Below, one piece after another: positions 51,553 to 59,862 of a stretch of DNA of 64,000 nucleotides (its first letter is position 1; every line of letters begins with the position of its first letter). The DNA comes from Streptomyces sp. TN58 (GTDB lineage Bacteria > Actinomycetota > Actinomycetes > Streptomycetales > Streptomycetaceae). The stretch spans positions 2,325,001-2,389,000 of the forward strand of contig NZ_CP018870.1 of the NCBI RefSeq assembly GCF_001941845.1, in the 5' to 3' direction. Below the pieces are notes generated by a model. The model was not told the DNA's origin and ran no database searches. It worked only from the letters and a program-made list of their open reading frames with translations. Both the position numbers and the translations under genes were made by a program.

Positions 51553-51701
51553 AGGGCGGACCGTAGCCCGGCTCTCCCGGCGGAGGCACCCGATTATGCG
51601 GGCCGGCCGCGCGTACGGCGGGCGCGTACGACGGACCGTACGACAGGCGGCTGTGACCGGGCCGTGCAGGACGGGCGACTGCCGCGCCCGCCGGCGGTGC
51701 G

Positions 51702-52481
51702 TCACCTCGCCGAAGCCGCCAGGGCCTGCGATATGCCCTGTTCCTTCGGGCCCAGGAAGTGCGGGGCCGGCTTGAAGGCCGCGTCCACGGCCGCCTTGCC
51801 GGCCGCGAGGAACTCGCGCGCCTGCCCGTAGCGCCAGGTGGCGTCGTGCACGTCGGCGACCCCGACGCCGTACGAGTCCAGGCCCGCCGCCTGGCACAGG
51901 GCGACGGCCCTGCGTATGTGGAAGCCCTGGGTGACCAGCACGGCCCGGTCGACCCCGAAGATCTCCTTGGCCCGCACGCAGGAGTCCCACGTGTCGAAGC
52001 CCGCGTAGTCGCTGACGATCCGCCCGTCCGGCACCCCCTTCCCGGTGAGGTAGGTGCGCATCGCGTCGGGCTCGTCGTACTCGCGGCGGCTGTTGTCCCC
52101 CGTGACCAGGACGACCTTGACCTTGCCGGTGCGGTACAGCTCGGCAGCGGCGTCGAGCCGGTCGGCGAGATAGGGGGTGGGCCGCCCCCGCCACAGGCCG
52201 GCCCCGAACACCACCGCCACATCGGCGGCGGGCGCGTCGGCCGTGGTCCGCAGCCGGTCGGCGGCCGACGCGTGGGTCCACGCCGACGGGAGCAGCGCCA
52301 GCACACAACCCGCCATGACGGCCCGCACCGCTCGCCGTCTGCCCCTGACTCCCCGCAGCCGCCTGGGCCACCCCGCCCGGTAGCCCACCGTCCTCACCGC
52401 CACAGCCGCACGCATCCTCACCCGCCCCCTCAGCCTCGCCGTCGTCATAGCCATCGCCGTCGCCCAGCCCTTGATCCTCAT
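51702..52481 (-). CDS. SanA/YdcF (DUF218) family membrane protein
   Basis: A protein of 259 residues. A very basic N-terminus and one membrane helix (AVMAGCVLALLPSAWTHASA, about 54-72) precede a DUF218 domain: VAVVFGAGLWRGRPTPYLAD, LDAAAELYRTGKVKVVLVTG, DNSRREYDEPDAMRTYL, VLVTQGFHIRRAVALCQAAG. The family includes E. coli SanA (vancomycin permeability) and ElyC (envelope biogenesis). The DUF218 domain would be extracellular. GGGAGGGG precedes ATG 52481. Confidence 0.85.
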   Translation of the reverse strand: MRIKGWATAMAMTTARLRGRVRMRAAVAVRTVGYRAGWPRRLRGVRGRRRAVRAVMAGCVLALLPSAWTHASAADRLRTTADAPAADVAVVFGAGLWRGRPTPYLADRLDAAAELYRTGKVKVVLVTGDNSRREYDEPDAMRTYLTGKGVPDGRIVSDYAGFDTWDSCVRAKEIFGVDRAVLVTQGFHIRRAVALCQAAGLDSYGVGVADVHDATWRYGQAREFLAAGKAAVDAAFKPAPHFLGPKEQGISQALAASAR

Positions 52482-52801
52482 GACCGCCCCTCCCGCGCAC
52501 CCACCGGCACACACCGTTCGCACACATTGACGATCACCACCCGGCCGCGAGTTCCGCCCCCGCCCTCTTTCACTCGTACGAACGACCGAGTGAGCACCCC
52601 GCAAACACCCGTCACCCCGGCGCAACGCACCCGCAACGTCCGACCCGCAGGATCGGTGCATGACGGAGCCGGTGCACCCTCCCGACAGCCCCTCCCTCCC
52701 GGTCGGCAGCGCGGCCGAGCTGCTGACCCGGATCACGCCCAACTCGGCACGCAGCTCCGCGGACTGCGACCGCCCCGCACCCGCCCCCTCGGAGGCCGCC
52801 C
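52482..52801. other. Divergent intergenic region, no gene seen
   Basis: 320 bp between the SanA-like gene (minus) and the chelatase (plus). It holds the dyad at 52570-52593. A frame starting at ATG 52660 reads as protein-like for about 20 codons (PSLPVGSAAELLTRITPNSA) and then runs out of frame into the chelatase gene; it may be a remnant of a lost gene or chance. Confidence 0.5.
52570..52593. promoter_or_regulatory. 7-bp dyad, operator candidate
   Basis: TCACTCG (52570-52576) and CGAGTGA (52587-52593) are exact complements separated by TACGAACGAC. Located 89 bp before the SanA-like start. The regulator is unknown. Confidence 0.4.
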
Positions 52802-53524
52802 ATGCAGCAGCCCACCCTCGTCGCCGTGGCCCACGGCAGCCGCGACCCGCGCGCCCTGCGCACCGCCCTCGCCCTCCTCGAACGGGTCCGCGAGCTCCGC
52901 CCGCGCCTCGACGTCCGGCTCGGCCACATCGAGCTGAACGAGCCGCTGCTCGACTACACCCTGCGCGCCGCGTCCGGCGCCGCGGTGCTCGTCCCGCTGC
53001 TGCTCGGCCGCGGCCACCACGTCAAACGCGACCTCCCCGCGGCCGCCGCCCGTGCCACCCACCTGGACACCCGCGTGGCCGCTCCGCTGGGCCCCCACCC
53101 GCTGCTCGTCGAAGCGCTGTACGAGCGGCTCACGGAGGCCGGGTGGACCGCCGGCACCGCCGTGGTCCTCGGCGCCGCCGGCTCCCGCGACCCCGACTCG
53201 GCAGCCGACACCCGGCGCACCGCCTCGCTGCTCTCCCGGCGCCTCGGCGGCGTCCCGGTGGTGCCCGCCTACGCCTCGGCCGCCGCGCCCGACGCCCCCG
53301 GGGCCGTCCGCGCCCTCGCCGCCCGCGGCCACCGCCGGATCGCCGTGGCCTCGTACTTCGCCGCTCCCGGCCGGTTCGCCACCCAGACCGCCGCGGCCGC
53401 GCCCGACCTCGCGGCCGCCCCGCTGGGCGATCACCCCGCCCTGGCCCGGCTGTTGCTGCACCGCTACGACGAGGCCCTGGCCCGTCCCGCCGCCCGCCCC
53501 CTGCCGGAACTCGTCTCCGCCTGA
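52802..53524 (+). CDS. Sirohydrochlorin chelatase (CbiX-like)
   Basis: A protein of 240 residues made of two CbiX-like repeats. VAVAHGSRDPRALRTALALL carries the metal-binding His of the chelatase, and VLVPLLLGRGHHVKRDLPAA the second conserved His region. It inserts Fe2+ (or Co2+) into sirohydrochlorin, giving siroheme for nitrite and sulfite reductases, which fits nearby nasA. GGAGG precedes ATG 52802. Confidence 0.85.
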   Translation: MQQPTLVAVAHGSRDPRALRTALALLERVRELRPRLDVRLGHIELNEPLLDYTLRAASGAAVLVPLLLGRGHHVKRDLPAAAARATHLDTRVAAPLGPHPLLVEALYERLTEAGWTAGTAVVLGAAGSRDPDSAADTRRTASLLSRRLGGVPVVPAYASAAAPDAPGAVRALAARGHRRIAVASYFAAPGRFATQTAAAAPDLAAAPLGDHPALARLLLHRYDEALARPAARPLPELVSA

Positions 53525-53560
53525 TCCCGGTTTGTCAGTCGTTGCGGTTACCGTCTTGTC

Positions 53561-54886
53561 ATGGAAGGCACCGCGCACGCCCCCGCAGACGACCTCTACT
53601 CGCCCTACGACCCGGCCGACACCGAGCGCTTCGCCGCCGAGCCCGACAAACGGCCCGGGCGCACCGCCTTCCAGCGCGACCGCGCCCGCGTGCTGCACTC
53701 CGCCGCGCTGCGCCGCCTCGCCGGGAAGACCCAGGTGGTCACCCCCGGCACCCGCTCGTACGACTGGGACGCCAGCCCCCGTACCCGCCTGACGCACTCG
53801 CTGGAGTGCGCCCAGGTGGGGCGGGAGCTCGGCGCGGCGCTCGGCTGCGACCCCGACCTCGTCGAGGCCGCCTGCCTCTCGCACGACATGGGCCACCCGC
53901 CCTTCGGCCACAACGGCGAGGAGGCGCTGAACGAGTTCGCCAAGGACTGCGGCGGCTTCGAGGGCAACGCCCAGTCGCTGCGCCTGCTGACGCGGCTGGA
54001 GCCGAAGCGGTTCGTGCCCGGCCCGGCCGGGGGGCAGCCGGTCAGCGTCGGCCTCAACCTCACCCGGGCCTGCCTGGACGCCGCCACCAAGTACCCGTGG
54101 GCCCGCGGCGGCCACCCGACCGATCCCGGCTCGGTGAAGTTCGGGGCGTACGAGGACGACCTGCCCGTCTTCCAGTGGCTGCGGCGCGGCGCGCCCGCCG
54201 ACCGCAAGTGCTTCGAGGCCCAGGTCATGGACTGGGCGGACGACGTCGCCTACTCCGTCCACGACTTCGAGGACGGGCTGCACGCCGGGCATCTCGACCC
54301 CAACCTGCTGTTCGCCGAGCCCGAGCGGGCCGCGATCTGGCAGGTCGCCATCGGACGGTACGTCCCCGCCGACACCTCCCCGGAGGAACTGCGCGCCGCC
54401 CTGGACCGTTTGATGGAGCAGGAGTGGTGGCCGCACGGGTACGACGGCTCCGCCGTGGCCCAGGCCCGCCTGAAGGACGCCACGAGCCAGCTGATCGGCC
54501 GCTTCTGCCTGGCCGCGGAAGGAGCCACCCGGGAGGCGTACGGCTCGGGCCGACTGACGCGGTACGGGGCCGAGCTGGTGGTGCCGCGCGAGGCGCGCAA
54601 CGAGTGCGCGGTCCTCAAGGCGGTCGCCGACCTGTACGTCATACAGCGCGACGAGCAGGAGCGGATCCGCGCCGACCAGCGCATCGTCCTGGCCGAACTG
54701 GCCGAGGCGCTCAGCGCCCGCGCACCCGAGGGCCTGGACCCTCAGTTCCGCGCCATCTTCGACGCGGCCGCGGACGACCGGGCCAGGAAGCGGGCCGTCG
54801 TCGATCAGATCGCGTGTCTGACCGACGCTTCCGCCCGTTCCCTGCACGCACGCCTCACCCGGCGCACCCGACGCGCCGAAGGGTGA
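53561..54886 (+). CDS. dgt: Deoxyguanosinetriphosphate triphosphohydrolase-like protein
   Basis: A protein of 441 residues, HD superfamily dNTPase. The metal site is His79 (RLTHSLE), His108-Asp109 ([15 protein letters not shown]) and Asp in [14 protein letters not shown]. It splits dNTPs to nucleoside and triphosphate and so controls dNTP pools. Commonly close to dnaG in actinobacteria, as here with one gene between. ATG 53561 is 36 bp after the chelatase stop. Confidence 0.93.
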   Translation: MEGTAHAPADDLYSPYDPADTERFAAEPDKRPGRTAFQRDRARVLHSAALRRLAGKTQVVTPGTRSYDWDASPRTRLTHSLECAQVGRELGAALGCDPDLVEAACLSHDMGHPPFGHNGEEALNEFAKDCGGFEGNAQSLRLLTRLEPKRFVPGPAGGQPVSVGLNLTRACLDAATKYPWARGGHPTDPGSVKFGAYEDDLPVFQWLRRGAPADRKCFEAQVMDWADDVAYSVHDFEDGLHAGHLDPNLLFAEPERAAIWQVAIGRYVPADTSPEELRAALDRLMEQEWWPHGYDGSAVAQARLKDATSQLIGRFCLAAEGATREAYGSGRLTRYGAELVVPREARNECAVLKAVADLYVIQRDEQERIRADQRIVLAELAEALSARAPEGLDPQFRAIFDAAADDRARKRAVVDQIACLTDASARSLHARLTRRTRRAEG

Positions 54887-54934
54887 GCTGATCGAGCCAC
54901 TCCCTCTTCACGCGGCAGGCTCGGTGCGGGACGC

Positions 54935-54954
54935 TCGCATGTGGTCGCATGTGG
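54935..54954. repeat. Exact 10-bp tandem repeat upstream of the FAD reductase
   Basis: TCGCATGTGG twice in a row (54935-54944, 54945-54954), 26 bp before the start of the FAD oxidoreductase. One helical turn apart, so it could be a regulator site. Confidence 0.8.
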
Positions 54955-54979
54955 CGCAGAGGTTATGAGGAGGCATCAG

Positions 54980-56254
54980 GTGGTCGACGCACACCGGACG
55001 TTCGTCATCGTCGGCGCGGGGCTCGCCGGGGCGAAGGCGGCCGAAACGCTGAGGTCGGAGGGGTTCACGGGGCGGGTGATCCTGATCGGCGACGAGCGTG
55101 ACCATCCCTACGAGCGGCCCCCGCTGTCCAAGGGGTACCTGACGGGCAAGGAGGAGCGCGAGAGCGTCTTCGTCCACGAGCCGTCCTGGTACGCGGCCTC
55201 CGACATCGAACTGCACCTCGGCCAGCCGGCCGTCCACCTCGACCGGGAGGCCAAGCGCGTGGTCCTCGGGGACGGCACGGTCATGCACTACGACAAGCTG
55301 CTGCTGGCCACCGGCGCCGAGCCGCGCCGCCTGGACATCCCCGGCACCGGGCTGGCCGGGGTGCACCATCTGCGCCGGCTCGCGCACGCCGAGCGGCTGC
55401 GCCACGTCCTGGCGGGCCTCGGCCGGGACAACGGCCACCTGCTGATCGCGGGCGCCGGCTGGATCGGGCTGGAGGTCGCCGCCGCGGCCCGCGGGTACGG
55501 CGCCGAGGTGACCGTCGTCGAACCGGAGGCCACCGCGCTGCACGCCGTGCTCGGTCCCGAGATCGGCCGGCTCTTCGGCGACCTGCACGCCGATCACGGG
55601 GTGCGCTTCCACTTCGGGGCCCGGCTGACCGAGATCGTCGGCCAGGACGGGATGGTGCTGGCGGCCCGTACGGACGACGGCGAGGAGCACCCCGCGCACG
55701 CGGTGCTCGCCGCGATCGGGGCCGCGCCGCGGACGGCGCTCGCCGAGACCTCCGGGCTGGCCCTGGTCGACCGGGAGCACGGCGGCGGCATCGCCGTGGA
55801 CGCCTCGCTGTGCACGTCCGACCCGGACGTCTACGCGGTCGGTGACGTGGCGGCCGCCCACCACCCGGCGCTCGGCACCCGGCTGCGGGTCGAGCACTGG
55901 GCCAACGCGCTGAACGGCGGCCCGGCCGCCGCCCGGGCGATGCTGGGACAGCCGGTCGCCTACGACCGGGTGCCGTACTTCTTCTCCGACCAGTACGACG
56001 TGGGCCTGGAGTACTCCGGTTACGCCCCGCCCGGCGGCTACGACCAGGTGCTGATCCGCGGTGACGCCGGCAAGCGGGAGTTCATCGCCTTCTGGCTGTC
56101 GGAGGGGCGGGTTCTCGCCGGAATGAACGTGAACGTGTGGGATGTCACCGAGCACATCCAGGCCCTGATCAGGTCCAAGGCGCCGGTGGATCGCGAAGCC
56201 CTTGCGGACCCGTCTGTTCCGCTTGCCTCGCTGGTTCCGGCGGAGGGGGCCTGA
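54980..56254 (+). CDS. NAD(P)/FAD-dependent oxidoreductase (ferredoxin reductase type)
   Basis: A protein of 424 residues. FAD Rossmann motif FVIVGAGLAGAKAAETLR, ERPPLSKGYLTGKEE, NAD motif LLIAGAGWIGLEVAAAARGY, and FAD-ribityl motif DVYAVGDVAAAHH. The C-terminal reductase domain (EHWANALNGGPAAARAMLG, VPYFFSDQYDVGLEYSGY) is that of BphA4/rubredoxin-ferredoxin reductases. It transfers electrons from NAD(P)H to a ferredoxin-like partner not encoded nearby. GTG 54980 follows GAGGAGG. Confidence 0.9.
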   Translation: MVDAHRTFVIVGAGLAGAKAAETLRSEGFTGRVILIGDERDHPYERPPLSKGYLTGKEERESVFVHEPSWYAASDIELHLGQPAVHLDREAKRVVLGDGTVMHYDKLLLATGAEPRRLDIPGTGLAGVHHLRRLAHAERLRHVLAGLGRDNGHLLIAGAGWIGLEVAAAARGYGAEVTVVEPEATALHAVLGPEIGRLFGDLHADHGVRFHFGARLTEIVGQDGMVLAARTDDGEEHPAHAVLAAIGAAPRTALAETSGLALVDREHGGGIAVDASLCTSDPDVYAVGDVAAAHHPALGTRLRVEHWANALNGGPAAARAMLGQPVAYDRVPYFFSDQYDVGLEYSGYAPPGGYDQVLIRGDAGKREFIAFWLSEGRVLAGMNVNVWDVTEHIQALIRSKAPVDREALADPSVPLASLVPAEGA

Positions 56255-56288
56255 CGGGTTTGTCCGCGCCCGGCCGTAGACTTCACGG

Positions 56289-58241
56289 GTGGCAGGACGG
56301 ATCAACGACGACGACGTGAAGGCGGTACGGGACGCGGTCCCGATCGACGCCGTGGTCTCCGACTACCTCCAGCTGCGCAACGCGGGCGGCGGCAACCTCA
56401 AGGGCCTGTGCCCCTTCCACGACGAGAAGTCCCCTTCCTTCCAGGTCAGCCCCAGCAAGGGCCTATACCACTGCTTCGGCTGCCAGGCGGGCGGGGACAC
56501 CCTCGACTTCGTCATGAAGATCGACCACCTCTCCTTCTCCGAGGCGGTCGAGCGCCTGGCCGGCCTGGCCGGGATCACCCTGCGGTACGAGGAGGGCGGC
56601 TACACCGCCGGCACCAGCGGCCGCGGTGAGCGCATCCGGCTGGTCGAGGCACACAGGGCGGCCGCCCAGTTCTACGTCGACCAGCTGGACGGCCCCGAGG
56701 CCGAGATCGGCCGCAGGTTCATGGCGGAGCGCGGCTTCGACCAGGCCGCGGCGGCCCACTTCGGCGTGGGCTACAGCCCGGCCGGATGGGACCACCTGAC
56801 GCGCTTCCTGCGCGGCAAGGGCTTCACCGACAAGGAGCTGATCACCTCCGGGCTCGCCCAGGACAGTCGCAGCGGCAAACCGATCGACCGCTTCCGCGGC
56901 CGGCTCATGTGGCCGATCCGCGACATCAGCGGCGAAGTGGTCGGCTTCGGCGCGCGCAAACTGCGCGACGACGACAACGGGCCGAAGTACCTGAACACCC
57001 CCGAGACTGCGATCTACCGCAAGTCCCAGGTCCTCTACGGCATCGACCTGGCGAAGAAGGAGATCGCGAAGACCTCGCGGGCCGTCGTCGTCGAGGGCTA
57101 CACGGACGTGATGGCCTGCCACATGGCCGGTGTCACCACCGCGATCGCCACCTGTGGCACCGCCTTCGGCGGCGACCACATCAAGATCCTGCGCCGTCTG
57201 CTGATGGACAACGCCACCGCCGAGGTGATCTTCACCTTCGACGGCGACGCGGCGGGCCAGAAGGCCGCCCTGCGCGCCTTCGAGGACGACCAGAAGTTCG
57301 CCGCCGAGACCTCGATCGCGATCACCCCGGGCGGGATGGACCCCTGCGACCTGCGCCTCGCGCAGGGGGACGCGGCGGTGGCCTCCCTGGTGGAATCCCG
57401 CACTCCGCTGTTCGAGTTCGCGCTGCGGCACATCGTCGCCCGGCACAATCTGGAGAATCCGGCCGGGCGGGCCGCCGCCCTGGACGAGGCGGCTCCGGTC
57501 GTCGCCAACATCAAGAACATCGCCATCCAGCACGAGTCCGCGGTCCAGCTGGCGGGCATGCTCGGCATCCGCGACGAGCAGTTCGTGGTCAAGCGGGTCG
57601 CACAGCTCGCCCGATGGGCGCGCGAGCGCGGCCAGGGCGGCGGGCCCCAGGGCGGGCAGCCCGGCGGACCTCAGCGGGGCGGTCCGCAACGCGGCGGTCC
57701 GCAGCGGGGCCGACCCTCCTACGAGGCCATGGAGGCGCCCGCCGCCCAGCCGGCCGGCGGCCCCGCGCTGAACCTGCGCAGCCCCGCCCACCGCACCGAG
57801 CGCGAGCTGCTGAAGCTGGCCCTGCAGCGGCCCGCCCTGGTCTCCCCGGCCTTCGACGCGTACGGGATGGACGAGTTCACCGCCCCGCCCTACGCCGCCG
57901 TGCGCCAGGCGATCCTGGACGCGGGCGGCGCCGCGCTCGGCACCGACGACTATCTGGCTCGGGTGCGCGAGGCCGCCCCGAACGACACGGTGCGCGCCCT
58001 CGTCACCGAGCTGGCGGTCGAGGCCATCCACGCGAAGACGGTCGACGAGGTCTACGCCGGGGTCCAGCTGGTCCAGGTGCGGCTGCGCGCGGTCGACCGC
58101 CGGGTGCACGAGATCCAGGGCACGCTGTCCCGGCTGGGCGCACAGGCCCCGCCGGAGCAACTGGCGGCGGTCCAGGAGGAGCTGTGGGTCCTGCAGCAGT
58201 ACGGCCAGCGCCTGCGCAATCGCGGCGCCGAAGGGCTCTAG
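56289..58241 (+). CDS. dnaG: DNA primase
   Basis: A protein of 650 residues. The CHC2 zinc domain has Cys41-Pro-Phe-His44 and Cys62-x2-Cys65 (GLCPFHDEKS, YHCFGCQAGGD). The TOPRIM core carries VVVEGYTDVMACHMAG and FTFDGDAAGQKAAL. After it a Gly/Pro/Gln linker with tandem GGPQRG units (about 460-480) joins the C-terminal DnaB-binding domain (SPAHRTERELLKLALQRPAL). It makes RNA primers at the replication fork. GTG 56289 starts 34 bases after the reductase stop. Confidence 0.97.
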   Translation: MAGRINDDDVKAVRDAVPIDAVVSDYLQLRNAGGGNLKGLCPFHDEKSPSFQVSPSKGLYHCFGCQAGGDTLDFVMKIDHLSFSEAVERLAGLAGITLRYEEGGYTAGTSGRGERIRLVEAHRAAAQFYVDQLDGPEAEIGRRFMAERGFDQAAAAHFGVGYSPAGWDHLTRFLRGKGFTDKELITSGLAQDSRSGKPIDRFRGRLMWPIRDISGEVVGFGARKLRDDDNGPKYLNTPETAIYRKSQVLYGIDLAKKEIAKTSRAVVVEGYTDVMACHMAGVTTAIATCGTAFGGDHIKILRRLLMDNATAEVIFTFDGDAAGQKAALRAFEDDQKFAAETSIAITPGGMDPCDLRLAQGDAAVASLVESRTPLFEFALRHIVARHNLENPAGRAAALDEAAPVVANIKNIAIQHESAVQLAGMLGIRDEQFVVKRVAQLARWARERGQGGGPQGGQPGGPQRGGPQRGGPQRGRPSYEAMEAPAAQPAGGPALNLRSPAHRTERELLKLALQRPALVSPAFDAYGMDEFTAPPYAAVRQAILDAGGAALGTDDYLARVREAAPNDTVRALVTELAVEAIHAKTVDEVYAGVQLVQVRLRAVDRRVHEIQGTLSRLGAQAPPEQLAAVQEELWVLQQYGQRLRNRGAEGL

Positions 58242-58245
58242 GTGT

Positions 58246-58280
58246 ATTGATCACGAGCGTTGACAACGCTCGTGACCAAT
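58246..58280. repeat. 35-bp near-perfect palindrome after dnaG
   Basis: Arms 58246-58262 and 58264-58280 pair at 16 of 17 positions around a single A; the central CACGAGCGTTG arm (58252-58262) is perfect. It begins five bases after the dnaG stop. As RNA it could terminate dnaG, but there is no T tract and the one-base centre is more like a protein-binding palindrome. Confidence 0.85.
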
Positions 58281-58288
58281 GCGCCTAG

Positions 58289-58348
58289 AGGGTGTTGTCC
58301 AAGTGGCGTCGGCCGCCCGCCACCCAGACGGGACTTCGACGACACCCC
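58289..58348. mobile_element. 60-bp MITE-like insertion with CTAG target duplication
   Basis: Terminal inverted repeats AGGGTGTTGTCCAAGT (58289-58304) and the complement of GGGGTGTCGTCGAAGT (58333-58348) match at 13 of 16 positions. CTAG flanks both ends (58285-58288, 58349-58352), consistent with a 4-bp target duplication. There is no coding capacity. The right CTAG supplies the stop codon of the next gene. Probably a miniature derivative of an IS with GGGTGTnGTC ends. Confidence 0.65.
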
Positions 58349-58831
58349 CTAGCCGGGCTCGGGGGTGCGCCGGAACGGCCCGCCCGAGCGGTTGAACCAG
58401 TCGCCGCCGGGTATCTCGGTGCCGCGCGCCCGCAGGTCGCCCGCGATCAGCGGGGAGGCCAGGTAGACCCATGCGCGCACGGACGTGCCGTCGGGGCGCA
58501 GGGCCTCGCGGGCGATCCGGTCGTAGACGTTCCCGGGCCGGCCGGGGCCCTCGTACTCCTCCAGCCGGTCCAGCGCGGCCAGGAGTGCCCGGTAGCCGCC
58601 CGGCGCCGCGGTGATCAGCTCTCCGACGATCGTCGCGCCCGGCCGGTGGACCGCATAGGGATAGCCCGGTCCGTCGTAGAGGACCGCGTCCTGCAGGGTG
58701 GCGGGCTCCTCGGAGGCGGTGCGGCCGCGCAGGAACAGCTCGTGGTTGACCTCGCCGGGGCGCAGGGTGCCGTACACGAAGAACGGGAGCGCGGCGATGG
58801 CCGTCTCCTGCGGCCGTCCGACCGGTGTCAC
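58349..58831 (-). CDS. Gamma-glutamylcyclotransferase family protein
   Basis: A protein of 160 residues: FFVYGTLRPGEVNHELF is the family's YGxLRxG signature, with catalytic Glu in RLEEYEGPG and YDRIAREALRPDGTSVRAWV. The fold converts gamma-glutamyl peptides to 5-oxoproline; bacterial members may trim gamma-glutamylamines. GTG 58831 follows GGGAGGG. The stop codon TAG lies within the CTAG that flanks the MITE-like insertion, so the native C-terminus may have been altered. Confidence 0.85.
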   Translation of the reverse strand: MTPVGRPQETAIAALPFFVYGTLRPGEVNHELFLRGRTASEEPATLQDAVLYDGPGYPYAVHRPGATIVGELITAAPGGYRALLAALDRLEEYEGPGRPGNVYDRIAREALRPDGTSVRAWVYLASPLIAGDLRARGTEIPGGDWFNRSGGPFRRTPEPG

Positions 58832-59181
58832 GGAGCCCTCCCTCGGCTGTGGTGCGGTGCTTCGCGGCCGGGCCGCGATCCCGGCTCCACCGCGCCCCAC
58901 CACCGTACCCACCGCCTTGCGCACCTCCGTACCCACCGCCGTACCCGCCGCCTGCGCGCACAGCCGTCACCCGAGCGCCCCGCGGGCGGGCCCAGGGCCG
59001 TCCGGGTCACTCGGTCACCCGGACGGCGCGGCCGGCGCGGATGACCCGGCACTTACTCTGACCTGCAAGAACACGGCATCCGGAGCGCCGCGGAGACGTA
59101 GCTGACGGATCATCAGCAGGCGGGCGGCGGGCGGGCCGGGTTTCCTCGGACACACGACCCCGTGTCTTCAGGGAGAGTCCC
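58832..59181. other. Divergent intergenic region with low-complexity tract and hairpin
   Basis: 350 bp. Bases 58895-58960 hold repeated CCGTACCCACCGCC-like units (minus strand reads Gly-Tyr-Gly-Gly repeats, with no gene signal). GCCGTCCGGGT (58997-59007) pairs perfectly with ACCCGGACGGC (59017-59027), nine-base loop. No gene seen. Confidence 0.55.
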
Positions 59182-59733
59182 ATGCGCCGACGTACCGCAC
59201 ACGTGCTGACCGCGACCGCGCTGACCGCCGTCGCGTTCGCCGGCCCGGTCGCCGGCGCGGTCGCGGCCGCGGAACTCGGCATGGTGGGCTTCGCACCCGG
59301 CGCTCCGGGGGACTTCGCCAAGCTGGAGGTCTGGCCGAAGTCCGCCGCGCCGGGCGCCACCGTCACCGTGAACACCACCGCGTGCGGCCCCGGCAGCCAC
59401 GCCGACGGCGATGCCACCACCGTCGGCGGCGGCCGGTTCAAGCTGGTCCCGGGCACCCACAAGGAGGTCGTCGTGGGGCAGTTCCAGGTGGCCCGCGGCA
59501 CCCGGCCCGGCACCTACGGCATCGGTGCGACCTGCGCGAACGGCAAGTTCGCCACAGGCGACCTGGTGGTCACCGAACGCGGCCCGCAGGGCCACGTCAA
59601 CACCGGGGTGGGCGGTGGCACGACCACCACCACCGACCCCGCCAAGATCGCGGCGGGAGCGGCCGTCCTGGCCGCGACCGCCGTCGGCGGTACCTGGCTC
59701 CTGCGTCGCCGGGCGAGCGGCACGCGGAGCTGA
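59182..59733 (+). CDS. Secreted, C-terminally membrane-anchored protein next to a sortase
   Basis: A protein of 183 residues. Signal peptide (RRRTAHVLTATALTAVAFAG, likely cut near VAAAE), an Ig-like beta domain with two cysteines (TTACGPGSH, IGATCANGK), a Thr/Gly linker, a C-terminal membrane helix (IAAGAAVLAATAVGGTWLL) and a positive tail RRRASGTRS. This is the sortase-substrate layout, yet no LPxTG or LAxTG is seen before the helix. The class F sortase gene starts 130 bp downstream. GGGAG precedes ATG 59182. Confidence 0.82.
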   Translation: MRRRTAHVLTATALTAVAFAGPVAGAVAAAELGMVGFAPGAPGDFAKLEVWPKSAAPGATVTVNTTACGPGSHADGDATTVGGGRFKLVPGTHKEVVVGQFQVARGTRPGTYGIGATCANGKFATGDLVVTERGPQGHVNTGVGGGTTTTTDPAKIAAGAAVLAATAVGGTWLLRRRASGTRS

Positions 59734-59862
59734 CGGACGCCCACCGCGGCTCCGGCCGCGGTCCGACCGGTACCGTCCCCCGTCGCCCGCCCCGCGAGGT
59801 CCCCCCGTTCGCGGGGCCGGGCGACGGCCAGTCACCCAGGACGAGAGGCGTAGGGGGTACGC

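Noticed and set aside
52660..52801. Leader frame before the siroheme chelatase (PSLPVGSAAELLTRITPNSA)
   Set aside because: Protein-like for about 20 codons but then overlaps the chelatase gene in another frame with typical shadow composition.
58895..58960. Gly-Tyr-rich protein on the minus strand upstream of the gamma-glutamylcyclotransferase
   Set aside because: The Gly-Tyr-Gly repeats come from a low-complexity DNA tract. The frame continues only as an out-of-frame shadow of the real gene, which has its own strong ribosome binding site.
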